Shown: piece by piece, positions 25,641 to 33,907 of the stretch
Position numbering within the stretch: position 1 is the first letter of the stretch
Layout: each line of letters begins with the position of its first letter
Assembly (NCBI GenBank): GCA_017461285.1
Contig: JAFTYS010000017.1
Span: 1-45,813 of the forward strand
Source of the DNA: Bacteroidales bacterium
Lineage (GTDB): Bacteria > Bacteroidota > Bacteroidia > Bacteroidales > UBA932
Length of the DNA stretch: 45,813 nucleotides
Direction: 5' to 3'
Program-made: the position numbers and the translations under genes
Notes under the pieces: generated by a model
What the model was told of the DNA's origin: nothing
Database searches by the model: none
Seen by the model: only the letters and a program-made list of their open reading frames with translations

Positions 25641-26818
25641 TTTATTTTATTTATGGAGCCTCGGCTCTGGCTGCCGTACTGATGGCAGCGCAAGTCAGTG
25701 TAAATGCCCAGGAGAACGGCAACAGAGATGAATTCGGAAACATCGTACGCGGTCCGTATGAGACAAACAGCTTCGGTGACAACTGGTTCGTCGGAGTCGG
25801 GGGCGGCATAAACATGCTTCTCGACGAAGGTTATGATGTCAAGGTGGGACCGAGTCTGGATGTGAATTTCGGCAAATGGTTCACCCCGGCCGTCGGAATG
25901 AGAGCAGGCTATCAGGGCCTGAAGTTCGATTCTGCGAAGGATGGAAAAAGCGACAAATACGGATACATGTACATCCATGGAGACTTCTTATGGAACATGT
26001 CCGACGCGCTCAGCGGATACAAGGAGACCAGGTTCTGGAACCTCATCCCTTACCTCCATGCAGGATTTTTCCGTTCATATGGCACGGATGGTTCCGAGTT
26101 TGCGGACAATGAATTCGCGACAGGAGCGGGACTTCTCCACAACCTCAGGATCAGCGAGCGCCTCGATGTAATCATAGACATGCGTGCCACTGTGGTGAAC
26201 GGAAGCATCCACGGATCGTCAGGAGCTGTAGTACTCCCTTCTGTGACAGCCGGAATGGCAGTGAACCTCGGTTGGCCGGGATTTGTAAGGACTTCTACCA
26301 TTCTGGGTGCGGTTGAAGCAGCAAATGCTGAAAAGACAGCCATTCTGGAAACCGCAATCGTTGCTCTCGAAGCAGCCAACGCATCCCTTGAGGCAGAAAA
26401 CATGAAGCTCCAGAAAAAGAACAGTGACCTCAGCAAAAACGTAAAGGTCCTCCAGGCGGAAGAAGCAGCATATGAGATGTCTTACGAAGAGATGCAGCCT
26501 ATCACAGTATACTTCTGCATCGGCAAGACTGTATTGGATGATCTCGAACTGCAGCACCTTGATTTCTATGCAAGGAACATAATTGACAAGGTAAGCATGG
26601 ATCCAAACGCGGAAATAGTGGTGATGGGCTCGGCTGACAGCAATACAGGCACCGCCAAGAGGAATCAGTATCTCAGTGAAGCAAGAGGCAGATACATCGT
26701 CAATCTGCTTTCGGAGAAATACGGAATCGACAGCGACAAAGTCGTTGTAAGGTCGGAAGTAGTCAAGGCGAAGACGGATCCGAAGATGGACAGAGCGGTG
26801 ATCATTTCATTCAAATGA
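25631..26818 (+). CDS. OmpA-family outer-membrane protein (first of a pair)
   Basis: A 395-residue exported protein, started at the ATG at 25631 because that gives MKRLYFIYGASALAAVLMAA, a signal peptide ending VNA-Q; a GTG two codons earlier has no support. Residues about 27-210 form a beta-barrel-type N-terminal domain (NFGKWFTPAVGMRAGYQG, WNMSDALSGYKETRFW). Residues about 212-265 are an Ala/Glu/Lys/Leu-rich coiled coil. Residues about 275-395 form an OmpA-like peptidoglycan-binding domain, with FCIGKTVLDDLELQHLDFYA and SNTGTAKRNQYLSEARGRYIVNLL. It has its own promoter and an unusual leader hairpin. Probably links the outer membrane to the cell wall. Confidence 0.9.
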   Translation: MKRLYFIYGASALAAVLMAAQVSVNAQENGNRDEFGNIVRGPYETNSFGDNWFVGVGGGINMLLDEGYDVKVGPSLDVNFGKWFTPAVGMRAGYQGLKFDSAKDGKSDKYGYMYIHGDFLWNMSDALSGYKETRFWNLIPYLHAGFFRSYGTDGSEFADNEFATGAGLLHNLRISERLDVIIDMRATVVNGSIHGSSGAVVLPSVTAGMAVNLGWPGFVRTSTILGAVEAANAEKTAILETAIVALEAANASLEAENMKLQKKNSDLSKNVKVLQAEEAAYEMSYEEMQPITVYFCIGKTVLDDLELQHLDFYARNIIDKVSMDPNAEIVVMGSADSNTGTAKRNQYLSEARGRYIVNLLSEKYGIDSDKVVVRSEVVKAKTDPKMDRAVIISFK

Positions 26819-26842
26819 GGTTTATAGAGCTCAAATAAAAGT

Positions 26843-26881
26843 AAAAAAGCAGGCATAAACGGGCTTTATGTCTGCTTTTTT
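26843..26881 (+). terminator. Strong intrinsic terminator after the first OmpA-family gene
   Basis: AAAAAAGCAG (26843-26852) with CATAAA (26854-26859) pairs with TTTATG (26865-26870) and CTGCTTTTTT (26872-26881), interrupted only by a G-U pair. It is 17 bp long with a 5-nt loop and ends in a T run. Confidence 0.9.
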
Positions 26882-26936
26882 GTCAAATAAAGGCACTTTT
26901 TTTATGAGAAATAGTTAAATATTTAAAAAGTTGTGC

Positions 26937-26944
26937 TATATTTG
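26937..26944 (+). promoter_or_regulatory. Promoter -7 box for the second OmpA-family gene
   Basis: TATATTTG matches TAnnTTTG exactly. The leader to the ATG at 27022 would be about 70 nt, longer than for most genes here. Confidence 0.7.
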
Positions 26945-27021
26945 CATTTATGTATGCGTGTTATATATACGCCACAGACAGGATTTAAGTTTTATCAAAA
27001 TAAGTTTAATTATCAGTAGTT

Positions 27022-28143
27022 ATGAAAACAGTTAAATTCTTCTTGGGAGCTATGGCTCTCGCTGTTGTTTCAATGGTTGCTGCTCCTGCTGTAAACGCAC
27101 AGGAGAACAAGGATGCTGAAGGTAACACTATCCGTCATCCTTACCTTACAAACGGTCTTTGGGACAACTGGTTCGTAAACGTTAACCCAGTAGGTCTCAA
27201 CCTCTTCTATGACGGTGGCGAGTGGGCTACAGGTTATGCAATCGACGTAAACGTAGGTAAGTGGGTTACTCCATGCGTTGGTGCACGCGTTGGTTTCAAC
27301 GGCATCACCGGTATGGACGCAAAATACGGATACCTCCACGGAGACGCTATGTGGAACATCTCTAACGCTATCGGCGGTTACAAGGAGTCACGCATCTGGG
27401 ATTTCGTTCCTTATGCACACGCTGGTCTCCTCGTTGACAAGCCAATCGCTGGCAAGGAGCTCGCTGTTGGTGCCGGTCTCCTCAACGTAGTACGCCTCAG
27501 CAAGAGAGTTGACCTTACTCTCGACGTTCGTGGAACAGTTTACAAGCGTCAGGGACCTGCAGGTTTCATCAGCACAGCCCTCGGTCTTTCATTCAACCTT
27601 GGCAGAACTGACTGGACTCGCGCTTCTGAGTACCACAACCCAGCTGACCTTGACAAGATTTCTGCTGCTGAAGCTGCTGCTGCCGCTCTTACTGCTGCAA
27701 ACGCTGCTCTCGCTGCTGACAAGGCTAAGCTTGAGAAGGCTAACGAGAACCTCCAGACTGAAAAGGCACAGCTTACTGAAAGCGTTAAGGTTGCTGCCGA
27801 GAGCGCAAACGGTCTTAAGGATGTTGCTCCAGCTTCATTCTTCTTCGAGATCGGTAAGACTGAACTCAGCGCTAAGGAGCTCAAGCACCTCGACTTCTAC
27901 CTTGCTAACGTACTTCCTAACGTGAAGAACGGTAAGGCAACTGTAGTAACAGGTACTGCTGACAGCAACACTGGTTATGCTAAGCGTAACGAGTACCTCA
28001 GCAAGAAGCGTGCAGAGTACATGATCAACCTCCTCAAGGAGAAGGGTATCGCAACTGAGAACATCGTTGTTAAGAACGCTGTTGTCAAGGCTGCAAGCGG
28101 TCAGGCTGCATTCGACAGAGCAGTTGTTGTATCATTCGAGTAA
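27022..28143 (+). CDS. OmpA-family major outer-membrane protein (second of a pair)
   Basis: A 373-residue exported protein with a signal peptide ending VNA-QEN. It has the same layout as its upstream neighbour: a barrel-type N-terminal half (NVGKWVTPCVGARVGFNG, WNISNAIGGYKESRIW), an Ala-rich coiled coil (about 212-262, KISAAEAAAAALTAAN), and an OmpA-like domain (about 272-373, FFFEIGKTELSAKELKHLDFYL, ADSNTGYAKRNEYLSKKRAEYM). Codon use is strikingly narrow (GCT, GTT, CTC, AAG, AAC), unlike its neighbours and its paralog, and this fits very high expression. It has its own promoter, long leader and strong terminator, so it may be a main surface protein. Confidence 0.92.
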   Translation: MKTVKFFLGAMALAVVSMVAAPAVNAQENKDAEGNTIRHPYLTNGLWDNWFVNVNPVGLNLFYDGGEWATGYAIDVNVGKWVTPCVGARVGFNGITGMDAKYGYLHGDAMWNISNAIGGYKESRIWDFVPYAHAGLLVDKPIAGKELAVGAGLLNVVRLSKRVDLTLDVRGTVYKRQGPAGFISTALGLSFNLGRTDWTRASEYHNPADLDKISAAEAAAAALTAANAALAADKAKLEKANENLQTEKAQLTESVKVAAESANGLKDVAPASFFFEIGKTELSAKELKHLDFYLANVLPNVKNGKATVVTGTADSNTGYAKRNEYLSKKRAEYMINLLKEKGIATENIVVKNAVVKAASGQAAFDRAVVVSFE

Positions 28144-28164
28144 TTATTCGATAAAATACGTTCT

Positions 28165-28203
28165 GAAGACGTTCCTCAATAGGGGAACGTCTTCTTTTTT
28201 TAT
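28165..28203 (+). terminator. Intrinsic terminator after the second OmpA-family gene
   Basis: GAAGACGTTCC (28165-28175) pairs perfectly with GGAACGTCTTC (28184-28194) around an 8-nt loop, followed by a T run. The T run leads straight into the purT promoter. Confidence 0.92.
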
Positions 28204-28211
28204 TATCTTTG
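28204..28211 (+). promoter_or_regulatory. Promoter -7 box for purT
   Basis: TATCTTTG fits TAnnTTTG and is 30 bases before the ATG at 28241. No purine-riboswitch fold is visible in the short leader. Confidence 0.65.
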
Positions 28212-28240
28212 TCATCCGTATAATCCAACACTATTAAGCT

Positions 28241-29425
28241 ATGTCAAAAATCGGTACCACATTTACAAATTCCGGCAAGAAAGCCGTACTCTGCGGTTCT
28301 GGAGAACTGGGAAAGGAAGTAACTATCGAACTTCAGCGCTATGGAGTGGAAGTAGTCGCGCTTGATAAATATGCCAACGCTCCTGCTATGCACGTTGCAC
28401 ACAGAAACCATGTCCTTTCCATGCTGGACGGAGATGCTCTGGAATCTGTAATAAAGGAAGAGAATCCGGACTTCATCATACCGGAGATCGAGGCTATCGC
28501 TACTGACAGGCTTGTAAAGCTGGAAGAGGAAGGATTCAATGTGATCCCTACAGCAAAGGCAACAAGACTAACGATGAACCGTGAAGGCATCCGCAGACTC
28601 GCTGCCGAAACTCTCGGACTGCCGACATCGCCATACAGGTTTGCAGAAAACCGTGAAGAATTTGATGCAGCTGTCGCTGAAATCGGCATCCCATGCGTTG
28701 TGAAGCCTGTCATGAGCTCGTCAGGACATGGACAGAGCACCATCAAAAGCGCAGATGACATAGACAAGGCATGGAAGATTTCTCAGGAAGGAGGACGTGC
28801 AGGAAGCGGAAAGGTCATCGTTGAAGGTTTCGTGAAGTTCGACTACGAGATCACCCTTCTAACTGTACGCCATTGCGGAGGTACCACATTCGTAAAGCCG
28901 GTAGGCCATCATCAGGTGGACGGCGATTATCGCGAATCATGGCAGCCGCAGCCGATGTCTCCTGTTGCAATCCAGAAGGCAGAAGCGATCGCAAAGGCGA
29001 TAACCGACGCACTCGGAGGATACGGAATCTTCGGTGTAGAGCTCTTCATCAAGGGAGAGGACGTAATCTTCAGTGAGGTTTCCCCTAGACCTCATGACAC
29101 AGGTATGGTGACAATGATATCCCAGGACATGTCGGAATTTGCGCTTCACGCACGCGCGATTCTCGGCCTTCCTGTTCCGGAGATCAGATTCTATGGTCCG
29201 TCTGCATCAAAGGCCATCGTAGTGGAAGGCAACACAAAGGAATACGAGTTCTGCAATCTTGACAAGGTTCTTGAAGAGCCTGGAGTACAGATCAGGATGT
29301 TCGGCAAACCGGAGATAGCAGGCCACCGCAGAGTGGGAGTCATCCTGGCTACTGCAGACACCGTCGAAGAAGCCCTCGCTAAAGCAGAAAGGGCATACGC
29401 AAAACTAGAAGTAAAAGTATACTAA
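28241..29425 (+). CDS. purT: Formate-dependent phosphoribosylglycinamide formyltransferase
   Basis: The folate-independent GAR transformylase (394 aa, the normal length) of purine synthesis: formate + ATP + GAR give formyl-GAR. The N-terminal pre-ATP-grasp domain has [20 protein letters not shown] (about 16-35) and [14 protein letters not shown]. The ATP-grasp domain shows [14 protein letters not shown] (152-165), [17 protein letters not shown], and [20 protein letters not shown] with metal-binding acidic residues, then [13 protein letters not shown]. It is transcribed from its own promoter, and its end overlaps no neighbour. The use of formate fits an anaerobe that makes it by pyruvate formate-lyase (inferred). 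Confidence 0.95.
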   Translation: MSKIGTTFTNSGKKAVLCGSGELGKEVTIELQRYGVEVVALDKYANAPAMHVAHRNHVLSMLDGDALESVIKEENPDFIIPEIEAIATDRLVKLEEEGFNVIPTAKATRLTMNREGIRRLAAETLGLPTSPYRFAENREEFDAAVAEIGIPCVVKPVMSSSGHGQSTIKSADDIDKAWKISQEGGRAGSGKVIVEGFVKFDYEITLLTVRHCGGTTFVKPVGHHQVDGDYRESWQPQPMSPVAIQKAEAIAKAITDALGGYGIFGVELFIKGEDVIFSEVSPRPHDTGMVTMISQDMSEFALHARAILGLPVPEIRFYGPSASKAIVVEGNTKEYEFCNLDKVLEEPGVQIRMFGKPEIAGHRRVGVILATADTVEEALAKAERAYAKLEVKVY

Positions 29426-29431
29426 GAGATG

Positions 29432-30289
29432 CTATTTAGCAAGGCCGGCTAGAACCCAGTCGGCCTTTATTTTATCTATGATGGCACAGACCACCTGATA
29501 GGTACGGCTTTCCTTTGTATAATCTGCCGGAGTTATGAAATTGACTCTCTGCTGCCTCAAGAGTTTTTTGGCGACATTTACCTTCTTCTTGATCTCCGGG
29601 TTATAGACGGCGATCGAATTGCCGCCGAACATCTTCACGATCTTCATGCACGGAACATCAGTCTCACCGTCCCCGAAGTAAATCATATGAGGGAACGGAA
29701 TACGCTTGTTGTCTTCGGCCTGGCTCTCGTTGACCTTCTTGTTGTCACGTACGCTTAGGATACCCTTGTTTATCTTGAAAAGGAACTGGGTCTTCGCAGT
29801 ATAGTCTACAGCTACTCCCGGCCATTCGGCCTCCCCTGCCTCATTATATATGAATGAGCATGCAAATATGCGCTTGAACTCTTTGCCGATTTCTGTACCT
29901 TCGATCATCTCCGCAAGTCCGGACGAGTTGATGTAATGCTCGACCTTCACTCCCCTTTCCTTGCCGTAGGCATTGATAAGGGAAAACCATTCCTTCACAC
30001 CCTTGAACAGTTCGACCGAAGCTCCGAAACTTCTGAAGTCTTCACGGCGCAGCTTTATGTCCGCCTTCCTCGCTTCGTCAAACATCAGCTTCATGTAGCT
30101 AAGGATATTGCTGGCGTCCTGACCTAAAGCAATATTGTCACTTTCTGTCCAGAACTCTTTCGGAGACTTTCCGATGGCCTGGATGAAGCCGAATTCCTGC
30201 ATGTTTCCCGGCGAGAGCGTGCCGTCAAAATCATATATGAGGGCAACGATTGGCATCTTTCTCATATGAATATTCTTTAAAAGTTCCAT
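29432..30289 (-). CDS. HAD-superfamily hydrolase
   Basis: A 285-residue cytoplasmic phosphatase-like protein. Motif I is D20-F-D22-G-T (nucleophile D20, acid D22), motif II is the NSS at 121-123, and motif IV is G206-D-G-E-T-D211 followed by VPCMKIVKM. A lysine around 166-174 is the likely motif III. I kept the 30289 start because the promoter box upstream (30320-30327) leaves a normal leader of about 24 nt; starts at 30265 and 30256 are possible. The convergent purT gene ends only 6 bases away. The substrate is unknown; sequence near motif IV is closest to small-molecule phosphatases of the haloacid type. Confidence 0.85.
   Translation of the reverse strand: MELLKNIHMRKMPIVALIYDFDGTLSPGNMQEFGFIQAIGKSPKEFWTESDNIALGQDASNILSYMKLMFDEARKADIKLRREDFRSFGASVELFKGVKEWFSLINAYGKERGVKVEHYINSSGLAEMIEGTEIGKEFKRIFACSFIYNEAGEAEWPGVAVDYTAKTQFLFKINKGILSVRDNKKVNESQAEDNKRIPFPHMIYFGDGETDVPCMKIVKMFGGNSIAVYNPEIKKKVNVAKKLLRQQRVNFITPADYTKESRTYQVVCAIIDKIKADWVLAGLAK
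29441..29474 (+). terminator. Likely terminator of purT inside the HAD gene's end
   Basis: AAGGCCG (29441-29447) pairs with CGGCCTT (29461-29467) and is followed by TATTTTAT. It lies within the 3' coding end of the convergent HAD gene. Confidence 0.55.
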
Positions 30290-30319
30290 GAAAACGCCAC
30301 AATTACGGACGTTTCACCA

Positions 30320-30327
30320 CAAATATA
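30320..30327 (-). promoter_or_regulatory. Promoter -7 box for the HAD hydrolase
   Basis: TATATTTG on the minus strand matches TAnnTTTG. A TTG 22 bases upstream (30350-30352) could be the -33 element. Confidence 0.6.
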
Positions 30328-30359
30328 ATGAATTATACATGCGCGAGAACAATTTTCGC

Positions 30360-30367
30360 TACTTTTG
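30360..30367 (+). promoter_or_regulatory. Promoter -7 box for the second acyl-CoA ligase
   Basis: TACTTTTG matches TAnnTTTG, 33 bases before the ATG at 30401. It is divergent from the HAD gene's promoter. Confidence 0.6.
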
Positions 30368-30400
30368 CCGCTGAAAAAACTAAAATCTGACTGAAAAAAA

Positions 30401-32035
30401 ATGAAACATTACTTTACCAGACTTCAAGAAGCCATGACAGCGAACTGGGAGCGTCCTGCCCTGGGCAACTATCGCGGCGAGACATTTACATTCGGAGAAG
30501 TTGCGACACAGATTGCGAAACTTCATGTGCTGTATGAGGCAATCGGACTTGAGAAGGGAGACAAGGTTGCTCTTTGTGCAAAGAATTCAGCACGCTGGGG
30601 AATCGCTTTCTTTTCAGCGAACACATATGAGGCTGTCGTAGTTCCTATCCTTGCAGATTTCCATCCGGACAGTGTAAATTCTCTTGTAGACCATTCGGAA
30701 AGTACTGTTCTCTTTACAGATTCGGATATCTGGGCAAAGCTTGACATCGAGAAGATGCCTCAGATCAAGGCTGTGGTTTCAACAGCAGACTTCAAGCTTC
30801 TCTATGCAGCTGACGAGAAGATCAGCAAGGCAAACGACAACCTCCAGAACCTCTTCGACGAGAAGTATCCGAAGGGATTCAGCGCAGCAGACGTTTCTTA
30901 TCCGACCGACAACGACAAGGAACTCGCGATCATCAACTATACTTCAGGAACAACCAGCGCACCTAAGGGCGTCATGCTCCGCTATGAGTGCATCTCAGCA
31001 AACGTAGCATTCGGCCAGAAGAGGCTTCCTTCTTATCCTGGAGACAAGATCGTATCAATGCTCCCAATGGCGCATATGTACGGAATGATGTTCGAGCTCA
31101 TCTATCCTCTCTGCGGAGGTTCGTCTATCTACTATCTCGGAAAGACCCCTACTCCGGCGCTTCTTCTCGGGGCTATGACAGAAGTCAAGCCATATCTCGT
31201 GATTACAGTTCCTCTCGTGATGGAGAAGATCTTCAAGAGCAAGGTTGCTCCTATCGTGAACAAGCCTGTGATGAAGGCAATCTGTGCCATTCCTGGTCTG
31301 AACCAGATCATCTTCAAGAAGGTCCGCACATCCCTCATGAACGCATTCGGAGGAAAGGTACGCGAGATCGTCATGGGTGGCGCAGCATTGAACCCGGAAG
31401 TGGAATCATGGTTCAGGAAGTTCAAGATTCCTTTCACAGTAGGATACGGCATGACAGAGGCCGCTCCTCTCATGGCATATGAGGACTGGTGGGATTTCGC
31501 TTCGAAGTCATGCGGAAAGGCCATCGACACAGTCGAGGTGCGTATCGACTCCGAGGACCCATATAATAAGGTAGGAGAGATTCAGGCTCGCGGTATGAAC
31601 ATCATGAGCGGATACTTTAAGAATGAAGAGGCAACCAAGGCTGCATTCACCGCAGACGGCTGGATGCGCACAGGAGACCTCGGACTCCTTGACCAGAAGG
31701 GCAACATCTTCATCAAGGGCCGCAGCAAGAACATGATCCTTTCTGCCAACGGACAGAACATCTATCCTGAGGAGATAGAGGCTGTTGTAAACAATCAGCC
31801 GTACGTGATCGAATCTGTGGTTGTGGACAGAGGCGCAAGGCTCGTAGCCCTCATCTACATGGATTCGGAGAAGGCAAAGGCAGAGGGTGTCGATCTTGAG
31901 GAGTACAAGAAGACAATCATGGCTGAGGTCAACAAGTCTATGCCTGCGTACAGCAAGGTGAATGTCGTAGAGTATATGGCAGAGCCGTTCGAGAAGACTC
32001 CTAAGATGAGCATCAAGAGGTTCATGTACAAGTAG
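30401..32035 (+). CDS. Long-chain acyl-CoA ligase (AMP-binding enzyme), second copy
   Basis: A 544-residue adenylate-forming enzyme, similar to the one at 23878-25554. Its P-loop is Y180TSGTTSAPKG190, with Ser replacing the usual second Gly. Other marks are GYGMTEAAPLMAYEDWWDF, RTGDLGLLDQKGNIFIKGRSKN and, at the end, EKTPKMSIKRFMYK with the catalytic Lys. It activates an acyl group to acyl-AMP and then acyl-CoA. It stands alone with its own promoter, unlike the other copy, which is in an operon with an acyltransferase. The two probably differ in substrate or regulation; that is not resolved by the sequence. Confidence 0.92.
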   Translation: MKHYFTRLQEAMTANWERPALGNYRGETFTFGEVATQIAKLHVLYEAIGLEKGDKVALCAKNSARWGIAFFSANTYEAVVVPILADFHPDSVNSLVDHSESTVLFTDSDIWAKLDIEKMPQIKAVVSTADFKLLYAADEKISKANDNLQNLFDEKYPKGFSAADVSYPTDNDKELAIINYTSGTTSAPKGVMLRYECISANVAFGQKRLPSYPGDKIVSMLPMAHMYGMMFELIYPLCGGSSIYYLGKTPTPALLLGAMTEVKPYLVITVPLVMEKIFKSKVAPIVNKPVMKAICAIPGLNQIIFKKVRTSLMNAFGGKVREIVMGGAALNPEVESWFRKFKIPFTVGYGMTEAAPLMAYEDWWDFASKSCGKAIDTVEVRIDSEDPYNKVGEIQARGMNIMSGYFKNEEATKAAFTADGWMRTGDLGLLDQKGNIFIKGRSKNMILSANGQNIYPEEIEAVVNNQPYVIESVVVDRGARLVALIYMDSEKAKAEGVDLEEYKKTIMAEVNKSMPAYSKVNVVEYMAEPFEKTPKMSIKRFMYK

Positions 32036-32059
32036 TCAGAAAGCATCATATTAACAATT

Positions 32060-32087
32060 GAGGGTGGCTAATAAGTCATCCTCTTTT
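32060..32087 (+). terminator. Probable terminator of the second acyl-CoA ligase
   Basis: GAGGGTG (32060-32066) pairs with CATCCTC (32077-32083), including one G-U pair, with TTTT after it. The stem is only 7 bp, so confidence is moderate. Confidence 0.5.
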
Positions 32088-32091
32088 CGTA

Positions 32092-32153
32092 TAACGGGAT
32101 CATATCGGTTTTTCTTGTACCGACGCTTTATCTTCGTGCAACGAATCCCGTTA
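32092..32153 (+). promoter_or_regulatory. Inverted repeat with 44-nt spacer and inner hairpins upstream of a beta-barrel gene
   Basis: TAACGGGAT (32092-32100) and ATCCCGTTA (32145-32153) are exact reverse complements separated by 44 nt. Within the spacer, TCGGT/ACCGA (32105-32109, 32119-32123) and TCGT/ACGA (32134-32137, 32141-32144) can pair, so a three-way-junction RNA or a cruciform is possible. The right arm overlaps the imperfect -7 box TTAATTTG (32151-32158). Confidence 0.5.
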
Positions 32154-32226
32154 ATTTGCATCTATGATATAGTACTTTTCAGACGTTCATGCGTCTTGAT
32201 AGTGAAATACAACTTAACTGACCGAT

Positions 32227-32898
32227 ATGAAAAAGTTTCTGATGTCTTTGTTTCTGCTTATCTGTGCCTTTCCACATCTTATGTCTCAGAGCAGGATTGA
32301 TGACCGGCTGCTTGAAAGCCGGATAGCCGATCTACAGAGAGAGAAGGATTTCTGGGAAAACTGGCTTTATAAGTTCGAAGTCCGTGCCGGCTGGGGAGGA
32401 ATGGCAATCATGGAAGATATGCTGTATCTCCACGATGACTACCTTATCTATGGTCCCGGTTACGGAAGACCGGACGGACTGGAAGGACTTTATGCTCCGC
32501 AGAAGGGGAATACATATATGACCAACCAGATCTTCGGCGAGTTCTCATGGCATATCAAAAGGCGTCTGTCTCTCGCGGGAGGCATTTATGTAAACGGCTT
32601 ATGCGGTAAATATGTGGATCCGGACAATGGCCAGGTCATCCGTCCGAGAAGAGGAGTCTCTGTGAGTATCCTGCCTTCTGCGAGAATCTATTGGAGCAAT
32701 CATAATAAAGTGCGTCTGTACTCCGAAGTCGGCCTTGGAGTCAGCATGATGGCATTTGACGGTGAAACCGATATTCTTCCGACGATTCAGGCCACAGCTT
32801 TTGGAATCACGGTCGGAAGGGAAGTATTCTTATTTGCAGAATATTCTGTCGGTACCGTATGCTTCGGCGGAAAGGTAGGACTTGGTTACAGATTCTAA
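32227..32898 (+). CDS. Outer-membrane beta-barrel protein (module A)
   Basis: A 223-residue exported protein with a signal peptide (1-20, ending FPHLMSQ). After a short helical part (22-47), the rest is a barrel of about eight strands with amphipathic segments such as FEVRAGWGGMAIME, LSLAGGIYVNG and RGVSVSILPSARIYW, and it ends in the C-terminal motif VGLGYRF used by the barrel-assembly machinery. The last half is clearly related to the protein at 43613-44215: both have P-[SN]-AR-x-x-W-x-N, VR-[LM]-YS-x-[VI]-GLG, GI-x-VGR and a final GYRF. It is followed after 11 bases by a lipoprotein gene. Function unknown. Confidence 0.8.
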   Translation: MKKFLMSLFLLICAFPHLMSQSRIDDRLLESRIADLQREKDFWENWLYKFEVRAGWGGMAIMEDMLYLHDDYLIYGPGYGRPDGLEGLYAPQKGNTYMTNQIFGEFSWHIKRRLSLAGGIYVNGLCGKYVDPDNGQVIRPRRGVSVSILPSARIYWSNHNKVRLYSEVGLGVSMMAFDGETDILPTIQATAFGITVGREVFLFAEYSVGTVCFGGKVGLGYRF

Positions 32899-32909
32899 AC
32901 TGACTTGCT

Positions 32910-33674
32910 ATGAAAAGGACAATCATAATATTGATGCTGCTGCCGATGCTGGCTGCATGTATCGCTGAACATTCAGAAGTTACTCCGGTTACAGCGGAAA
33001 GGCTTGAGTCTTATTCTACTGAAGTAATGGCCGAAACCGTGGCTATTCCTGTTGAGGCAGTAGAGTTCGCTATTGATTTTGACGCTTACCTCAAATTGTC
33101 GGATCTTGAGAAAGAGGCAGATTACAGGTTTTTCGGCAATTGCCGTGAGGACTCGACGGGAGTCTACAGCATATCTTACGATTCTTCACGTGAATTCCGT
33201 GTAGTCAATATGCGGGTGGACACACGCGGACGGTCGATAATGGAAGAAGGAGCATCATGGAAAATCTTAGAATTTAGTGTATATGGTAATGATTTCGATT
33301 ATTCTTATCTGGATTACAGCCTTACGCTGCCGGAAGACTCGGAAATGATTATGATGACCGCTGCTGACAGTACATGGGCTGTATCTATGGGTGACAGGGG
33401 AGCCGCAATGATGAAGATGCATCCGAAGAGAGGCGAACTTTATGAATGGACAGTCGAGGCTCATGGAACTGAGGAGACGTCCATCGGCATGCATGCGGAT
33501 TTCAGCACGGTCGGGCCGTTCACCGTACGCGAGAGATATCTGGAGTCCAAGGAAAAGACGAATGTATATGAGGGTTACTTCAATGTGGACATCTTCCGTC
33601 AGGGCGTGCCTCATGACTATTGTCACATGACTTTTGCTCCGGGTAAGGAGACGATTGTCAAGACAAGCAGGTAA
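32910..33674 (+). CDS. Hypothetical lipoprotein (module A)
   Basis: A 254-residue lipoprotein; lipobox MLAAC (C17). No family is recognised. The chain is rich in beta strands and acidic residues. It includes a long central block with FGNCREDSTGVYSISYDSS (about 74-92) and ends with a strand pair VYEGYFNVDIFRQGV and CHMTFAPGKETIV. The last strands resemble, by eye, the end of the lipoprotein at 44219-44815. It probably works with the beta-barrel gene just upstream, as the same order is seen in the other module. Whether it faces the cell surface or the periplasm is unknown. Confidence 0.75.
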   Translation: MKRTIIILMLLPMLAACIAEHSEVTPVTAERLESYSTEVMAETVAIPVEAVEFAIDFDAYLKLSDLEKEADYRFFGNCREDSTGVYSISYDSSREFRVVNMRVDTRGRSIMEEGASWKILEFSVYGNDFDYSYLDYSLTLPEDSEMIMMTAADSTWAVSMGDRGAAMMKMHPKRGELYEWTVEAHGTEETSIGMHADFSTVGPFTVRERYLESKEKTNVYEGYFNVDIFRQGVPHDYCHMTFAPGKETIVKTSR

Positions 33675-33790
33675 TACTTGGCAGTATGATATGACTATTT
33701 GTCAGTTTTTGGAGCTTGGAACATATTTTGACTATATGAGGTCGTCCTGTCAAGGGCGACCTTTTTCAGTAGCAGATGACAATGTATTCC

Positions 33791-33848
33791 AGGGACCCCC
33801 TCCCACTTCGTGGGCCTCTCCCCCTAGCCGGGGGTGGCAAAATGTCCC
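33791..33848. repeat. GC-rich multi-hairpin repeat upstream of htpG
   Basis: AGGGAC (33791-33796) pairs with GTCCCT (33843-33848), and two inner hairpins are CCCAC/GTGGG (33802-33814) and CCCCC/GGGGG (33820-33834). It has the build of a mobile palindromic or REP-like repeat. It is out of line with the AT-rich gaps elsewhere and lies in an open frame that only by chance joins htpG. Confidence 0.55.
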
Positions 33849-33907
33849 TTCCATACAAATGCCACCTGCCAACTAAAAGAATCAAACAATTAAAAGTATA
33901 TAGGCAA

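Noticed and set aside
28204..28240. Purine riboswitch before purT
   Set aside because: The leader is only about 23 nt and has no three-helix fold.
33776..33907. N-terminal extension of HtpG
   Set aside because: The 44 extra codons come from the GC-rich repeat and do not resemble Hsp90; the family start is the ATG at 33908.
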